Source: Rotaria sp. Silwood1
Taxonomy: Eukaryota > Rotifera > Eurotatoria > Philodinida > Philodinidae
Assembly: GCA_905250075.1 (NCBI GenBank)
Contig: CAJNOP010000011.1
Coordinates: 620,001 to 684,000, forward strand
Length of the DNA stretch: 64,000 nucleotides
Direction: 5' to 3'
The notes under the pieces are model-generated. The model worked only from the letters and a program-made list of their open reading frames with translations, was not told the DNA's origin and ran no database searches. The position numbers and the translations under genes are program-made. Below are positions 51,601 through 63,320 of the stretch, piece by piece. Position 1 is the stretch's first letter. Each line of letters starts with the position of its first letter.

Positions 51601-51690
51601 ACGTTGTAAATCATTCCATGCTGGTGGTTGAGATAAATAAAGACGTTCCATTGATACATTACTTAACATCATAACTGATGATGTTGTCAT
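45649..51690 (-). CDS. MED1: Mediator complex subunit 1
   Basis: About 1,250 residues in seven exons: 51022-51690 (start MTTSSVMML), 48986-50436, 47615-48147, 47080-47557, 46979-47023, 45899-46292 and 45649-45835 (stop). The N-terminal Med1 domain is recognisable: L-E-L-A-A-E-Y-C-Q-L, H-S-D-Q-F-F-V-C-I-E-F-D, C-P-R-M-L-K-A-L-N-E-K-Q-Y-K-L-F-R-E-H-L-N-G, ending in a Q-D-L-E-R-L-S helix. After the folded part comes a basic K-K-K-R-R-R patch followed by S-T-D-D-F-M-H-T-L, matching the MED1 K-K-K-K...T-E-D-D-F motif. The rest is a Ser/Pro/Thr/Gln-rich disordered tail with two P-L-K-V-V-I-K / I-V-L-K-I-Q-R blocks like those of vertebrate MED1. MED1 links nuclear receptors and other activators to RNA polymerase II in the nucleus. 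I see no L-x-x-L-L nuclear-receptor box in the tail; that needs a check on the spliced protein. Confidence 0.8.
48590..48745. repeat. Small inverted repeat in MED1 intron
   Basis: Within the intron 48148-48985, the block tgaaaactacccacgg (about 48621) recurs inverted as cgtgggtagttttgag (about 48708). Arms are about 40 bp with mismatches and enclose an A-rich loop. It looks like a small fold-back remnant. Confidence 0.5.
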
Positions 51691-51903
51691 TTTATAAATT
51701 TATATCTTTAAAACAAAGCGAAACAAAATTAAATCAACACTAGAATTTTTTTTTATTTGCTTAAATCAAATTTGATGTATAAAAAACAAAAAAAATCTAT
51801 CTGTACATTAATAAATGAAAATAGACGACTATAGATTTAAATAGCAATAACACATAAAAGGAAATATTTCTTTTTTTTTTTTTGTTTAATTAATTATCTG
51901 TTT

Positions 51904-54039
51904 TTATGTTTTTAATTTAATAATAATAACAATTGCAACAATAACTGCAATTACAAGAAAGATAAGTAAAAGCCAACAAAGTTTTTTACGATATTTTTTC
52001 TAAAAAGAAAACAGAAAGATAGATTAGATTATTAATTAAATTGAATTTACTTGATGTCTTGATGCACCTAATAATTGTTGATTACCAGCAATTATATTAT
52101 CATTTGCTGTAGTAACAGTTTGTTCAATACCAGCAATTATTGGAGATTGTTCAGAAACAATAGCACCAATATCACGCATCATATGATTTATTTCAATGAC
52201 ATCAGCCTTAAATAAAAATAATAAATAGATCATTTATAATTCTAATATTTTATTAAGTAATTATTATATAAATCTTGAAAAATTTTAGAACTAAAATATA
52301 GATATTCGATAGTTTTCAATTAATAATTTATGAAAATTTGTTCTTTTCAAAGATTTGTTTATTTACAATAAATGAAACTTTAGATATTTTGAGGAAAAAA
52401 AGAGATAGAATTCTAAATATTTCTCATCAAATTCTGAATAATAACATTTATTACAAAGAATTTTTATTGATTTGATATGAATTAATTTTTTTTCTATTGC
52501 TTAACATTCAAGTTAATCTGGAATTATAACATAAAATTTAGTTGACTGATGTTTTTATTTGATCAGAATTTCTGTTGAAAAAGTTGTTCGAGTCAATCTT
52601 TTCTTGTACATTGAAAAACAATTCGCTTTAAATTAGCTCAGATAATGAAGTCATTGGTTTATGATGCTGTACTGTTCAGTATTTAGATTATTGTTTGTTT
52701 GTTATATGATGAGTCAGAATAACTATATGCATAAATTTTTTTCTCATATTTCAATGTTAAGTAAATGAAACGGTATATCTATTCAGTCAAGTTATATAGA
52801 ATTTTGTTATCTTTTAGCCAATTTTCTGACTTGTTCTCAAAACTTTCTTGAAATGCAGCATCAGTTCTTTAAATGTTATTCGAATATGTTGGCTTTTTAA
52901 AATAACTGTGTCTGGTATTGTATCAGAAACTTCTCTTTCGATTTTTGAATACCGTGGTTCATCACGTGTTGTCGTTGTCAAGTTATTGAGATTGATATGC
53001 GCAAAAAGAACTAATAGAACCGTAGCGAAAAGTATTTTTCAAAAGAATCTCGCAAATAGCATGTAAATGATTGATTTTATCTTGATATCCTTACCTGTAC
53101 AAGTTGCACTTGTTCTTCTATAGCAAACTGTTCTTCATTCTGTCTAATTAATAAATTATTATTCATTTTCATTTGTTGTCTAAATAATTAAACATTAAAC
53201 AAAAAGAAAATCTAATGTTATTTTCGTTTTAAATTTGATTTACTGTAATTGTAAACGTCGATGAACATCATCTTCACTAAGATTCTATGTTCAACAAAAA
53301 AAAAAAGAAAAGAAAGTTATAATAATATATTAATTAATTTCTTTTACTGCATTTTCAAAATCGATCAGTGTATCATTACTTGTAGATTGATATTGTTGAC
53401 GTCTTTTGCTAACACTCTATTTTTCATTAATGATTATAAATTTTTTATTTAAAATAAAACAAGAGATTTTACTGTAATAGCATCTTCATAATTTTTCAAT
53501 GCATTAATCATAGCAGTTTTTACTTTTGTTACCATATCTAAATCATTCTACAAAATTTTAATTGCAAAAAAAAATACAAAACAATGATTTGATTGAAAAA
53601 ATTACTCGTGATAATTCTTTTTTTCTTTTTGTCATTTCATCAGCTAATTCTTTTAATACAGTTTTTGTCTTTGTTGCAAGATTATGAAGACGACGTTCAT
53701 CTTCATCTCTTAGGATAGAAAAAGCAAAAAAAAAAAATTTTATTTTATATATTTTTTAAACTAATTTTTTTTACAATCTTGAGCGAATTTCTGGTGTATC
53801 TGATGAAGTACCAAGTACACGTGCTTTCTCAGATAGATTTTTTACTAAAAATTAATAGAAAAGATTTTATTAAAAGTTTTGCATGTTTTCTTGTATACCT
53901 TGTGTTTCAATGGCTTGCGCATGTTTAGTCCATGTATCGACTAGTTCATGGAAATGTGTATATGCTAAACGAAAATAAATTTCAATAAGAATACTCATTA
54001 TGTAAAAAAACACTTACGAGCTGTTTGATATGAAGACAT
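51904..54039 (-). CDS. STX12: Endosomal Qa-SNARE, syntaxin-7/12-like
   Basis: About 260 residues in ten or so small exons separated by 50-80-bp introns and one 0.88-kb intron (52209-53092). ATG at 54037-54039 (MSSYQTA) lies five bases from the gap, stop at 51904-51906. The N-terminal half is a three-helix Habc-type region rich in Lys/Glu. The SNARE motif spans I-R-Q-N-E-E-Q-F-A-I-E-E-Q-V, then D-V-I-E-I-N-H-M-M-R-D-I-G-A-I-V-S-E-Q, with Gln at the zero layer as required for a Q-SNARE. A short basic stretch (K-K-Y-R-K-K) and one C-terminal membrane anchor of about 20 hydrophobic residues follow. Early/late endosome fusion is the usual role of STX7/STX12. Because the gap touches the first exon, an additional upstream exon cannot be excluded. 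STX7 versus STX12 cannot be settled by eye. Confidence 0.82.
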
Positions 54040-54043
54040 TCTG

Positions 54044-54143
54044 NNNNNNNNNNNNNNNNNNNNNNNNNNNNNNNNNNNNNNNNNNNNNNNNNNNNNNNNN
54101 NNNNNNNNNNNNNNNNNNNNNNNNNNNNNNNNNNNNNNNNNNN
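54044..54143. other. Assembly gap of 100 N
   Basis: Exactly 100 N, the conventional length for a gap of unknown size. It separates the first syntaxin exon from the truncated F-box gene, so the true distance and the intervening sequence are unknown. Confidence 0.99.
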
Positions 54144-54519
54144 TAAAGAGATGTTTTGCCTTTTCTATTTCAAGATTATATAAACCAAGTCCATTTAAAT
54201 TAGGATAATTTGTACAATGAAGAAAACGTGCCATTGATGATGATTCGAGATTAAGCCATTTGACTTTATGATGAATTTTAGGTAAAATTTGTAAACAAAA
54301 TCGATTAAGTATTGGATAAGATGGTCCATAAATAAAATCATTCGAACAACAATTCAGTAAATTCAAATGACTTGTAAAAATTGGATCATGTAAAATTTTA
54401 TTTAATCGTTTATTAACGCCAAATAAAGAATAAAGTAGTGCGACATTGTCTACTTTTTTGAAAATAATCAAAAGAATTTCATCGGGTAAATCAGTCAATT
54501 GAAGACGTGGATATTCCAT
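54144..54519 (-). CDS. F-box protein, 3' part lost in gap
   Basis: Start MEYPRLQLTDLPDEILLIIF at 54519; about 125 residues remain before the reading frame runs into the gap. The F-box is at residues 7-50 (L-P-D-E-I-L-L-I-I-F-K-K-V-D-N-V-A-L-L-Y-S-L-F-G-V-N-K-R-L-N-K-I-L), followed by the start of what are usually leucine-rich-repeat-like segments. F-box proteins bind SKP1 in SCF ubiquitin ligases and pick substrates with the C-terminal part, which is missing here. The Y-S-L-x-G-V-N-K-R-L-N-K-I-L-H-D wording is, as I recall, characteristic of a very large F-box family in bdelloid rotifers. Start choice is firm: it is the only ATG before the F-box. Confidence 0.85.
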
Positions 54520-56011
54520 ATTTTTCTTCCGTTATCTATTCTTTGTTTTTAGCTTGAAACTGTCTATATATATATACTCATTTGGTTTATTTGATCGATG
54601 CTGTCGAAGAAAATAATGATATAATTTTTATATAGTTCAATCAATAACGAATAAAGAATTATAATATTTCTCTCTCTTATTTTCGTTCAATATGTTTGAT
54701 CATTGACAATTACTGATTTGTTTTTGTATCTTGATAGAAAGAGATTTATATTTCAACAACATTAATAAAGAGCTTTGTTAAAGTTGAGGGTGTGGGTGGG
54801 TGTGGGGGTGTGGGTGGATGCGGGTGGATGTGGGTGAAGCGAAGATCCAAACTCACACCCACTCTCACCCACACCCACTCTCACCCACACCCACCCTCAC
54901 CCATACCCCACACCCACACCCACACCCACACCACACCCACACCCACACCCCATCCACATCCACACCTTCGTCTCAAATGATGTCGTATTTTTTGTGTTGA
55001 AATCAAGTTAGAAGCAGGTTCGACTTGGATGCCAAGGATTGAGTTTGTAACACTACAGTTCTCTGAGATATCGGGAAAACTCTTGTGAAAAGTCTTTCTA
55101 GATTAGGTTCTAAGCTGATTTGTAAAGATTTCAGCTAATGTGATTACATATAGACTGTTTTATTCACGTTGTAATATCTTATTTTAATATGACCATATAG
55201 TAACAAAACAGAATTACAATTCACAACTAAAGTAGGACGATTAGATACATTTATAAAATTGGAAACCGATTTGCTCGAGACATGCAAACACAATATCAGA
55301 GTTGTACTTTGACTTTATTTGTATTCGGTACTCTGTAGATCAACAATTGTTTATCAGGTAATTGAAATAGTTGAAAATTGTTTCAATATTTATTTTATCG
55401 ATAATATAAATTTATATTGAAACGTATGATTTAGTTCATACGATATTTGATTAAAAAAAAACTCTACTATTTTAACAGAATATAATAGTTCATATTCCAA
55501 GATTGAACTTTTTATTCTGACAGCAATATTTGAAAAATAAATACGAAAAATTTACTTCAGATTAGATAAGAATATTAATCATATGTAATGCTGTGTGTTA
55601 TGTCAACACATCAAATCGTGTAAAAAGTGTCATCAGAGAAAAGAAGTCTCTATTTAAGTTTTGATATTAAATTTTTCTTTCTATCTGTAATAAATTTAAT
55701 ACAGAAAAACTTTAGTACGAGAATGAGATCTCATACATATCACAGTATTGTATTAGTTATGCTAAACTTAAGTCTAGGTCTCATTAATTTTATTATTAAT
55801 CCTCTGCAAATATCGATCTTGTTAAAATAAAAGTTTGTTCTGTAGAAAGAATTAGATTTACATTCGTTAGGACATCTATAGAAACCTTGTTTTTTTTGTT
55901 ATTCGGATTGGTTATCCATTGTAGCGAATATTATATATGATGAATGATTTATATCATATTATGAAGATTAACTGAGTGATTAGTAGTTTTTTAATTCTAT
56001 CAAAAAGGTAT
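54520..56011. other. Spacer between F-box gene and WDFY, with telomere-like tract
   Basis: Apart from the telomere-like tract listed separately, this 1.5-kb region is AT-rich and without recognisable genes. The F-box and WDFY genes diverge here, so both promoters must lie in it. Confidence 0.45.
54787..54966. repeat. Interstitial telomere-like TGTGGG tract in head-to-head orientation
   Basis: From 54787 to 54836 the plus strand is G-rich, built of GGGTGT/GGGTGG units; after a 15-base spacer, 54852-54966 is C-rich, built of ACACCC units with some CTCACCC variants. GGGTGT is a rotation of TGTGGG, the telomere repeat reported for bdelloid rotifers. The order G-rich then C-rich is the order expected where two chromosome ends were joined. 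Units are degenerate and the left part is short. Confidence 0.7.
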
Positions 56012-58415
56012 ATGGCAGCCGCAATTGATGAAGGTGTTGGTAAAGTTCGTCGACCTGAACTTTTAAATAAAATAGATGTTGAAGTTAGTATTAATGATGC
56101 TATTCTACTAACTACTGATGATGGTGTACTAACAGCTCTTGATGATAGGTAAAAATAGTATAAGTATATATGAAAATAATTTCTTTTTTTTTTCGTTCTA
56201 TAGAACATTACGTATTTGGTTACGACGACAAACAGGAAAATATTGGCCATCTGTGTGTTATACATTAGATAGTAATTTAATGAAAAATTTTGTTTGCATA
56301 TTCATATTTGAATTCATTTATATTTTAGGTGCACCAACTGCACTTTATTATCATGAATCATCACGTCGTCTTTTTTGTGGTTGTGATTCAGGCCTTGTTT
56401 ATGTAAAAAAAAAAAAAAACGAAAATCGTTCTACCTTCTTTATTTTTCTATGTGATAATTTTATTTTATAGGAATTTCTTGTTGCTGATGATTTTAATAA
56501 AATTACATTACAATGTACTTATTTAGGTCATCAAAGTCGTATACAGGCATTATATTTTACGTCTCGTAATGAATTATTATTGAGTGTATGTCGTGAAAAA
56601 AAACTTAATTGGTATTCAACAAACCCAGCCGATGAAAATCATCAATATACACGTGGAAGTTATACATTAACATCATGGGGTATGTCAATAGCAATGGATG
56701 AAATATCTCGACAATGTTTTATTGGTGATTCAAGTGGTAATATATATTTTCTTAAAATAAATACTGATAATAAATGTCACTTAACTACAACATTAAATGG
56801 TCATACAGGTAAATAAAAATGAATAAGAAACAAAAAAAACACGATTTAATATTTCTTTTCCTTTGTTGTGCAAAGGAAGTGTTCAAAATCTTTTATGGGA
56901 TGCTGAAGCTGAATGGTTATTTTCCGGTAGTTTTGATACATCTGTTATTGTTTGGGATGTTGGAACACATCAAGGACTTGCAGTGGAATTGAATGGTCAT
57001 TCAGATCGTTTAGTTGGAATATCTTATGATAATTTACGTAAACTCTTGATAACATGTTCAGCTGATGGTCATATTGGTGTATGGCCAATGAATGTTAAGC
57101 GTAATGAAACACCTAAATGGCTTGAAAGTGATTCTTGTCAGATATGTCACATGCCATTTTTTTGGAATATACGTGCAATGTGGACACAAAAACAGATTGG
57201 ATTAAGACAGGTTAGAAAATAATAGCAGAAGCGAAAAAAAAAAAAGAAATTTTTTACTTTGTTTTTATTATAGCATCATTGTCGTAAATGTGGTCGAGCT
57301 GTATGTGATAAATGTTCTCAAACACGTAAAGCACTTCCATTATTAGGTTATGAAACAGTTCAACGTATTTGTAATGATTGTGTACAAACATTAAAAAATG
57401 ATGAGTAAGTTTTGTTGCTTTTTTTTTTTCTTTATCTTTTTACTGATAAGAATATATTGTTATTTAGAACGGTACCATTGGCGTCATTTTATGATATACG
57501 TCAAGGTACAATTCGAATGGATTATAATCAAGGAAGAAAAGTTATGATGATTGTTGGTATTGATCGAACAATTAAAGTGAGGTTTTTTTTTCTTCGATTT
57601 ATGATCAAAATTTGAAAGAATACTAAAAAGAAATGTTGTGATATTTCGAATACTAAAAAGAAATCATCCGTATTAATAATTATTATGCAAATTAGAAAAC
57701 AACCTGATCTTTTGTTTCAATTCATTGTCGTGATAGAATTAATAAAAATACCAAATCGAAATCCTCAGGGAAGCAGAAATACAAACGAATGATAGATACT
57801 ACGACACTCCCACATATCAAATTTTCAAAAGTTATTTTTTTGAAACAAATCAGCATTTCTTTCTTCCTTTGTACAAATATGATATCATGATAGAGTAAGA
57901 TGATGAGAAAAGTTGTACGACAACATAATTAAGTTTCCTATCTGATGCATTCTATATCAATTTTTTAATAATCTCATTTTATTTCTTATGATGTACAGTA
58001 AAGTTCGTTGTAACCAAGTTTGTTTTTTTTTGACATAAATATTACTTTATTCAAACTGAGTTAAAAATACGTCTTGTTTTATGCAATGTATCCGAATAAG
58101 AAATCCTATTCAAATTCTGACATTTTATTTGCTCCATTATTCATATTGTTTTGTTGATTAATGCAAGATATAAAAGAAAAAATAAGATATGGCGATATTG
58201 AGAATATATTTCGAGAGACATTTATTCTGGTGCAACTGTTATTATCATCAATCAAAAATAAAATAAAATATTCATTGTCAGACTGTGAGAAAAAGAAATA
58301 TTTGATGTCACATGTTATTATCCTTCTCATGAACTGTATGGATTAATATTTTCATATTGATCATTTTGTTTTTTTTCCTTTTTTTTAGATTTGGGATATG
58401 TCATCAGTTGTATGA
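56012..58415 (+). CDS. WDFY2: WD-repeat and FYVE-domain protein (WDFY1/2)
   Basis: About 400 residues in eight exons, start MAAAIDEG at 56012, stop at 58413-58415. The WDFY1/2 architecture is complete: WD-like repeats from the N-terminus (R-T-L-R-I-W-L-R-R-Q-T-G-K-Y-W-P-S-V; G-H-Q-S-R-I; L-N-G-H-T-G-S-V-Q; V-I-V-W-D-V-G), then a FYVE zinc finger (exon starting 57274, with C-x2-C pairs and the phosphoinositide-binding L-R-Q-H-H-C-R-K-C-G), then a final WD strand (I-D-R-T-I-K-I-W-D-M) that closes the propeller. FYVE binds PI3P on early endosomes; WDFY2 scaffolds Akt there and WDFY1 acts in TLR signalling. Exon 8 is only nine codons, after an 0.81-kb intron, and is required to complete the last WD strand. 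WDFY1 and WDFY2 cannot be told apart by eye; the symbol is provisional. Confidence 0.9.
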
Positions 58416-58679
58416 GAATCAAAAGATATTTGTTTTATGTTTTTATTCCATGATCAAACATTATCGTAGAATCAACATTATTGGTTTCTTTTTTTTTGCT
58501 TCTAATATATTTATTTTTGTCATTATCTTTTTTTGATTGATTTATTTGTTGTCTTGAAAGTTTTTTTTTTTGTTTTTTCGTTTTCATTTCTTCAAAAACT
58601 ATTGTGTAGTAATCATGCTTAATTAAATCTTTATTGTCAATGTACATGTATTTGATAGCAAGTAATTTATATTTTATAG

Positions 58680-59565
58680 ATGAATTTTAAACGAGAAGAT
58701 ATTGAATTTTTTTGGTAAAGATAATGTTCTATTACGTGGTTGACATTATTGTCCATTATCAACATCAACTCCATGTGTTTTGTTATATTGACACATGGAT
58801 TTTCAGCTTTAAAAGAAATGGGTCTTGATGCATATGCATAAATATTTTGTTGTAATGGAAATTTTTATGTTCTTGTTTATGATCATCAAACATTTGGTTT
58901 CAGTAATGGACAACCTCGACATGATATTAATTCATATGATCAAATAAATGATTATAGTTATGCAATAAATTATCTAGAAAATCGATTAAATAGTAATCAA
59001 TTATCGATTGGTCTTTGGGGTATATCATATTCTAGTGATCATGTATTTGTTGTTGGTAAAAATGAAAAACAAAAAATAAAATGTATTGTATCACAAGTAC
59101 CAACAATAAGTGGGAAAAAAAAATATAACACGATATTCTTATTGGCAAAAAATTCTTTTAGAAGATAAAAATTGTTTATATACGAATAAAGAATATATTT
59201 CTATTGTAAATTAAACAAATGATAATAATGATCTATCAAATAGTTTTTATAATTTTTTTTTTTTGTGAAAAATATTAATCTTGTAAATAGATTAATCAAA
59301 TGACACATTGTTCTATATATTTCTATAGTCAATATGAACCATAGAAATATTTTATCTCCTATTCCATTATTAATGATTGTTGCTAAAAATGATATAATTA
59401 CATTGACTGAAGATCAGATCGATGCATATGAAAATCAAGTATTAGAATCTAAAACGTTTAGTATTAATTGAAGATGGACATTTTTCTGTTTGTCCTTATG
59501 AAAACGAATCTTTTCAAATAGCAGTAAACGAAGCACTTCATTGGTTTATAAAATATTTGAAATAA
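58680..59565 (+). pseudogene. Decayed alpha/beta hydrolase, probably horizontally acquired
   Basis: Reading across frames gives a clear alpha/beta hydrolase: F-x-x-D-N-V-L-L-R-G near the start, L-T-H-G-F-S-A-L-K-E-M-G (oxyanion-hole H-G), V-L-V-Y-D, P-R-H-D-I, nucleophile elbow G-I-S-Y-S, then after 59330 the acid-loop-like V-A-K-N-D and the histidine block E-D-G-H-F. The family is the bacterial/fungal type with L-R-G-W and H-G-F-S...K-E. The gene is broken: TGA replaces a Trp-like position near 58740, the frame shifts near 58780, TAA occurs near 58837, and further shifts are needed around 59115-59330 and near 59455. No intron pattern rescues these. It sits between WDFY and PIX in the same orientation, with only about 50 bases before the PIX start. 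It does not encode a working enzyme as shown. Confidence 0.75.
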
Positions 59566-59620
59566 TATTATTTTGTTTTTTTGTGTTTTCTGTTTTCTTC
59601 TTTCAGATAAATATTAATCC

Positions 59621-62600
59621 ATGGAACAACAAAATAATAGTGGAAAGATGTTAGTTAGTGCATTATATGCTTTTAAAGCACAAAATACTGATGAAGTAAA
59701 TCATTGTTTCTTTGCCTTTTTTTCTTCCTCTTCAAATAAAATATTTCTAATTAATATCTCTGTTATATTAATAAATCTTGACCTTTATTCAGAAAAAATA
59801 AACCTTGAATGAATATTTTCTTTACGTCATGCTGCACAAAAGAACTAGTAGCAATATTTTTTCTGATAGATTGATTCCATTCTTATTACTTGATTGATAT
59901 AAAAATGAAGAAATGTTGTCTTCTTATTTTCTTTTATAGTTATCATTTGCTAAAAATGATATTATTATAATAACACAAGCACCAAGTGATGGTGGTTGGT
60001 GGGAAGGTACATTAGATGGAAAAACTGGATGGTTTCCATCAAATTATGTCGAACAAATTTTACAAAAAACAGGTATTTCATTATAAATTAATTGACATTT
60101 ATATACACGTGTCTAGAAAGTATTTTTTTCTCGCCTAATAATATATCAATCGACATTGTCACTACGATTATTATAACAAATAAATACTACTAATATTGTT
60201 GATGTCTGTCATCAGACAACCAACAGGAGGATATATATGGTAAATGAGAAGAAAATTAGAAGGACAACTTCTGTTTCTTTACTCGTTCTTCTATGTATTC
60301 GACAGAACTCTTTCTCATCATCTTCTTTTCTCTTTTCTTACGCTCGTTATAAAAGTAACGGTGCTTAACATTTAGTTATTATATTATTATTAATAGTCGG
60401 TCGTTCTATTTCGATGCGATCGACTAGTTGTGTATCATGTCGAATATTTGGTTGTAAAACACGTATGTAAAAAATTCTTCATCTCGAAAATTCATTTATT
60501 GATATTTTCATTTTTATCATTAATGAAAAATTTCGTTTGTGTAAAATAAAGAAACGTTAAAGATATACACAGACACAAAAAAGAAATAATTAGTAATGAG
60601 TGCTTGAACATAAGAATATAAATATATCTAAAAATAATACAAAAGAAAAAACACAATATTTCTCTGTATAATCTTATTGAAAGTTTATTTTCTTCTCTTT
60701 ATATTTAGATTCAACACCATCAACACAAAGTTCATCTTCACAACAATGTGCCGAAATGCGGGCACATCGAGAAACCGTTAGTTAAACATAATAGAAAATG
60801 AAATATCATTTTGAGGAAATAAGATTTCTTTAAAGGAATAATAGAAATAAAAATTTTTGATATTGAGTATTCTTTGATCTATTAATAAATTATATAATAC
60901 TAAAGAAAAAGCTTATCAAATAAAGGTTAACCTAAACGTAAAAGCAATTATCACCGCAGGCATAGAATAATATAGAATATGATCTTCCTCATAGCTATAC
61001 AAAATTTTTTATTTATTACCATTTCATTAGTCAAATTTAAAAAAATATTTAATGAAAAAATGATATAGATAGTCAAAAAAGAAGTCATAACATAGGTATT
61101 AATTCTTATCATGATTAAATAATATCATAAACCTATACATTTCATGCAATTTTCTATTGACATTTTAAACTTCAATTAAAATTGAAATGTTATATGAGTA
61201 GTTTTATTATTATTTTTTAAATGTATGTGTATATACGACTAGATTCTCGAATCATTAGTCGAAAGTGAACAGCGTTATGTAACAGAATTAGAAGATTTTA
61301 TGGTAAAAACAATTCAACCGTTGGCTCATATTCTTTCAACGTAAGTCATTCATCATATATGTACATACCTGAGGACAAATCTCCCTCCTTCCATGATTCT
61401 TTTCGTATAGAACTTCTTTAATCACAGTTGAATATTAATTACAAGAATGGCTAGGGTACTTTCTTGTAATGTTGCATATGATTGATGATAATTAGCTTCA
61501 ATGAAGAATATATATCTTTTAATATAATTGAGCAACACTACAAATGAGTTAGTAAACAAAATGTTTCATGATTGGGTTATCTCTTTTTTTTTTGTATCTG
61601 TTAACCGTTTTATTGATTTGAATCATTAAACTCTTTTCGTTGCTGACTCAAAATTCTTCCACAAATGAGGCATGTAAAGATAAAGTAAAACTAGTAAAAC
61701 ATTCATAATATATCAATAAAATAGATAAGTCAGTCATGAAATATTCTATCAACTAGCTCATTTGTAGTGTTGGTCGATTGGTTTGAATGACGTATATTCT
61801 TCATTGAAGGAAGTTGTAATCAATCAACAATGATACTAAACTAGTATTGAAGTCATTCTTATAATTAATACTCACTTGACACTACTGATGTTTCACACAA
61901 AAAGAGTGAGAGAAGGAGAAGGATGATTTTTATTCAAATTTATTTTATTATTAATATTTATAGATCAGGTCAACCATATCTTTATTTGGAAGTTCATTAT
62001 ATTGATGAATTAATTAAATTTCATCGTCATTTAGTTCTTCTTTTACGGGATACAATAAAGTAGAAAAGAAATATTCTATTTTTTTTTATTAAAAACAAAA
62101 ATACTTTAGAACTCAACATCGTATTGGTGGAATATTTCTTCAATTAGCACCAGGTTTAAAAACAATCTTAGAAGCATATTGTAATCAACATGCTAAAGCA
62201 CTTTTTTTACTTAATCATAATAAGTAATTATTTGACTTCTAGTTTTTTTACGTTTTTTTTTTCTTTTACATTTTCAATACAAAAATAGAGATCGAATATT
62301 AACAGCTTTATCAAAAGTTGATACATCAAATGATACTAATCATGCATATATACAATTAATTAAAAATTTATCATTACCATTAAATCGTTTAGAAAAATAT
62401 GCTACTCTACTTAAAGAATATTTACATAATCTTGAAGTATATCATTTTATTAATTTACTTGAATAGAAATTTATTAATTTTGTTGTTTCAAAAGGAATTT
62501 CATATTGATCGTGGTGATGCACAACGAGCTGCGGAATATTATGCAGAATTAGCTGTAAATAATGAGATTAGGTTTTTTTTTTATTGCTAAAGTTTTTATT

Positions 62601-63320
62601 TTTTTTTGGTGTTTAGTGTTCTGGTGCTGAATGGCGTAAACGTAAAGAATGGGAACTTGATATAGTGCATAGTACTATACATGGACTTGATTCTGAAGTA
62701 AGATAAATTTTATTTGAAAAAAAAAATGTTCGTTTTTTTCTTTTTTTTGTTGTATTTTATTTAAGTCTTTGATATCATTTGGTGATGCAATTTGTCTTAG
62801 TCCTGTTAATATACTTTCAGAAAATCTTGGACAAATAGCACTTGAACGTATTGCTATTCTTTATCCATCAACACTTTTTCTTCTATCAACAATAAAATCT
62901 TCAATAGCTCAACAAGAATATCAAATAGAGGTTTAATTAAATAGAAAATTTTCTTTCAATTGTTGTTTATTTTTATTTTTCTGGTTTGTATTTATTAGAA
63001 TCGTTTTCCAATAAATCAAATAACTGTTAGTAAAATTCTTGATGATAATATTTTAGGCAAACGTGCTTTAAAAATTAATGGTATGAATATTAAAAATTAA
63101 AAAAAAACGAATTTCTTATAATTAAATCTTTATAGCTCCATCAAATCTATCAATGATTATTTCATTTCCAAGTCCAGTTGAATATCATGAATGGTGTGAA
63201 AAATTTTGTTCATTATTATCTACAAAATCACCTCAATCTTATTATCATCATAATCTTAATGCGCCTTATACACCTCAACAAGTTTCAAAAGTATTTCATG
63301 AAAAAAAAAAAAACTTTTAG
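59621..63320 (+). CDS. ARHGEF7: PIX-family Rho guanine nucleotide exchange factor (ARHGEF6/7), 3' end uncertain
   Basis: Start MEQQNNSGK at 59621. The SH3 domain comes first ([12 protein letters not shown], then [27 protein letters not shown]), the class that binds PAK kinases. A short linker is followed by a DH domain from 61246 ([30 protein letters not shown]) and a PH domain (62765-63225; S-L-I-S-F-G-D-A-I, ending E-Y-H-E-W-C-E-K-F). The order SH3-DH-PH without an N-terminal calponin-homology domain fits invertebrate PIX. PIX proteins activate Rac/Cdc42 with GIT and PAK at adhesions. The frame stops at 63318-63320, but a splice donor lies at about 63291, so the GIT-binding and coiled-coil tail probably continues beyond the window. 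A 62-base exon at 60399-60460 (phase 1 on both sides) may be alternative. Confidence 0.85.
61425..61880. mobile_element. Fold-back element in PIX intron
   Basis: The intron 61342-61963 is largely an imperfect palindrome. The pair agcaacactacaaatgag (about 61530) and ctcatttgtagtgttgg (about 61758) is the clearest; cttcaatgaagaatata and its partner tatattcttcattgaagg follow, and arms extend about 120 bp. No coding sequence. No target duplication could be identified. Confidence 0.6.

Noticed and set aside
49000..51700. Plus-strand frames within MED1
   Set aside because: Antisense shadows of long MED1 exons; no family similarity.
54792..55000. Two overlapping frames rich in His-Thr-Pro
   Set aside because: They are translations of the ACACCC telomere-like repeat.
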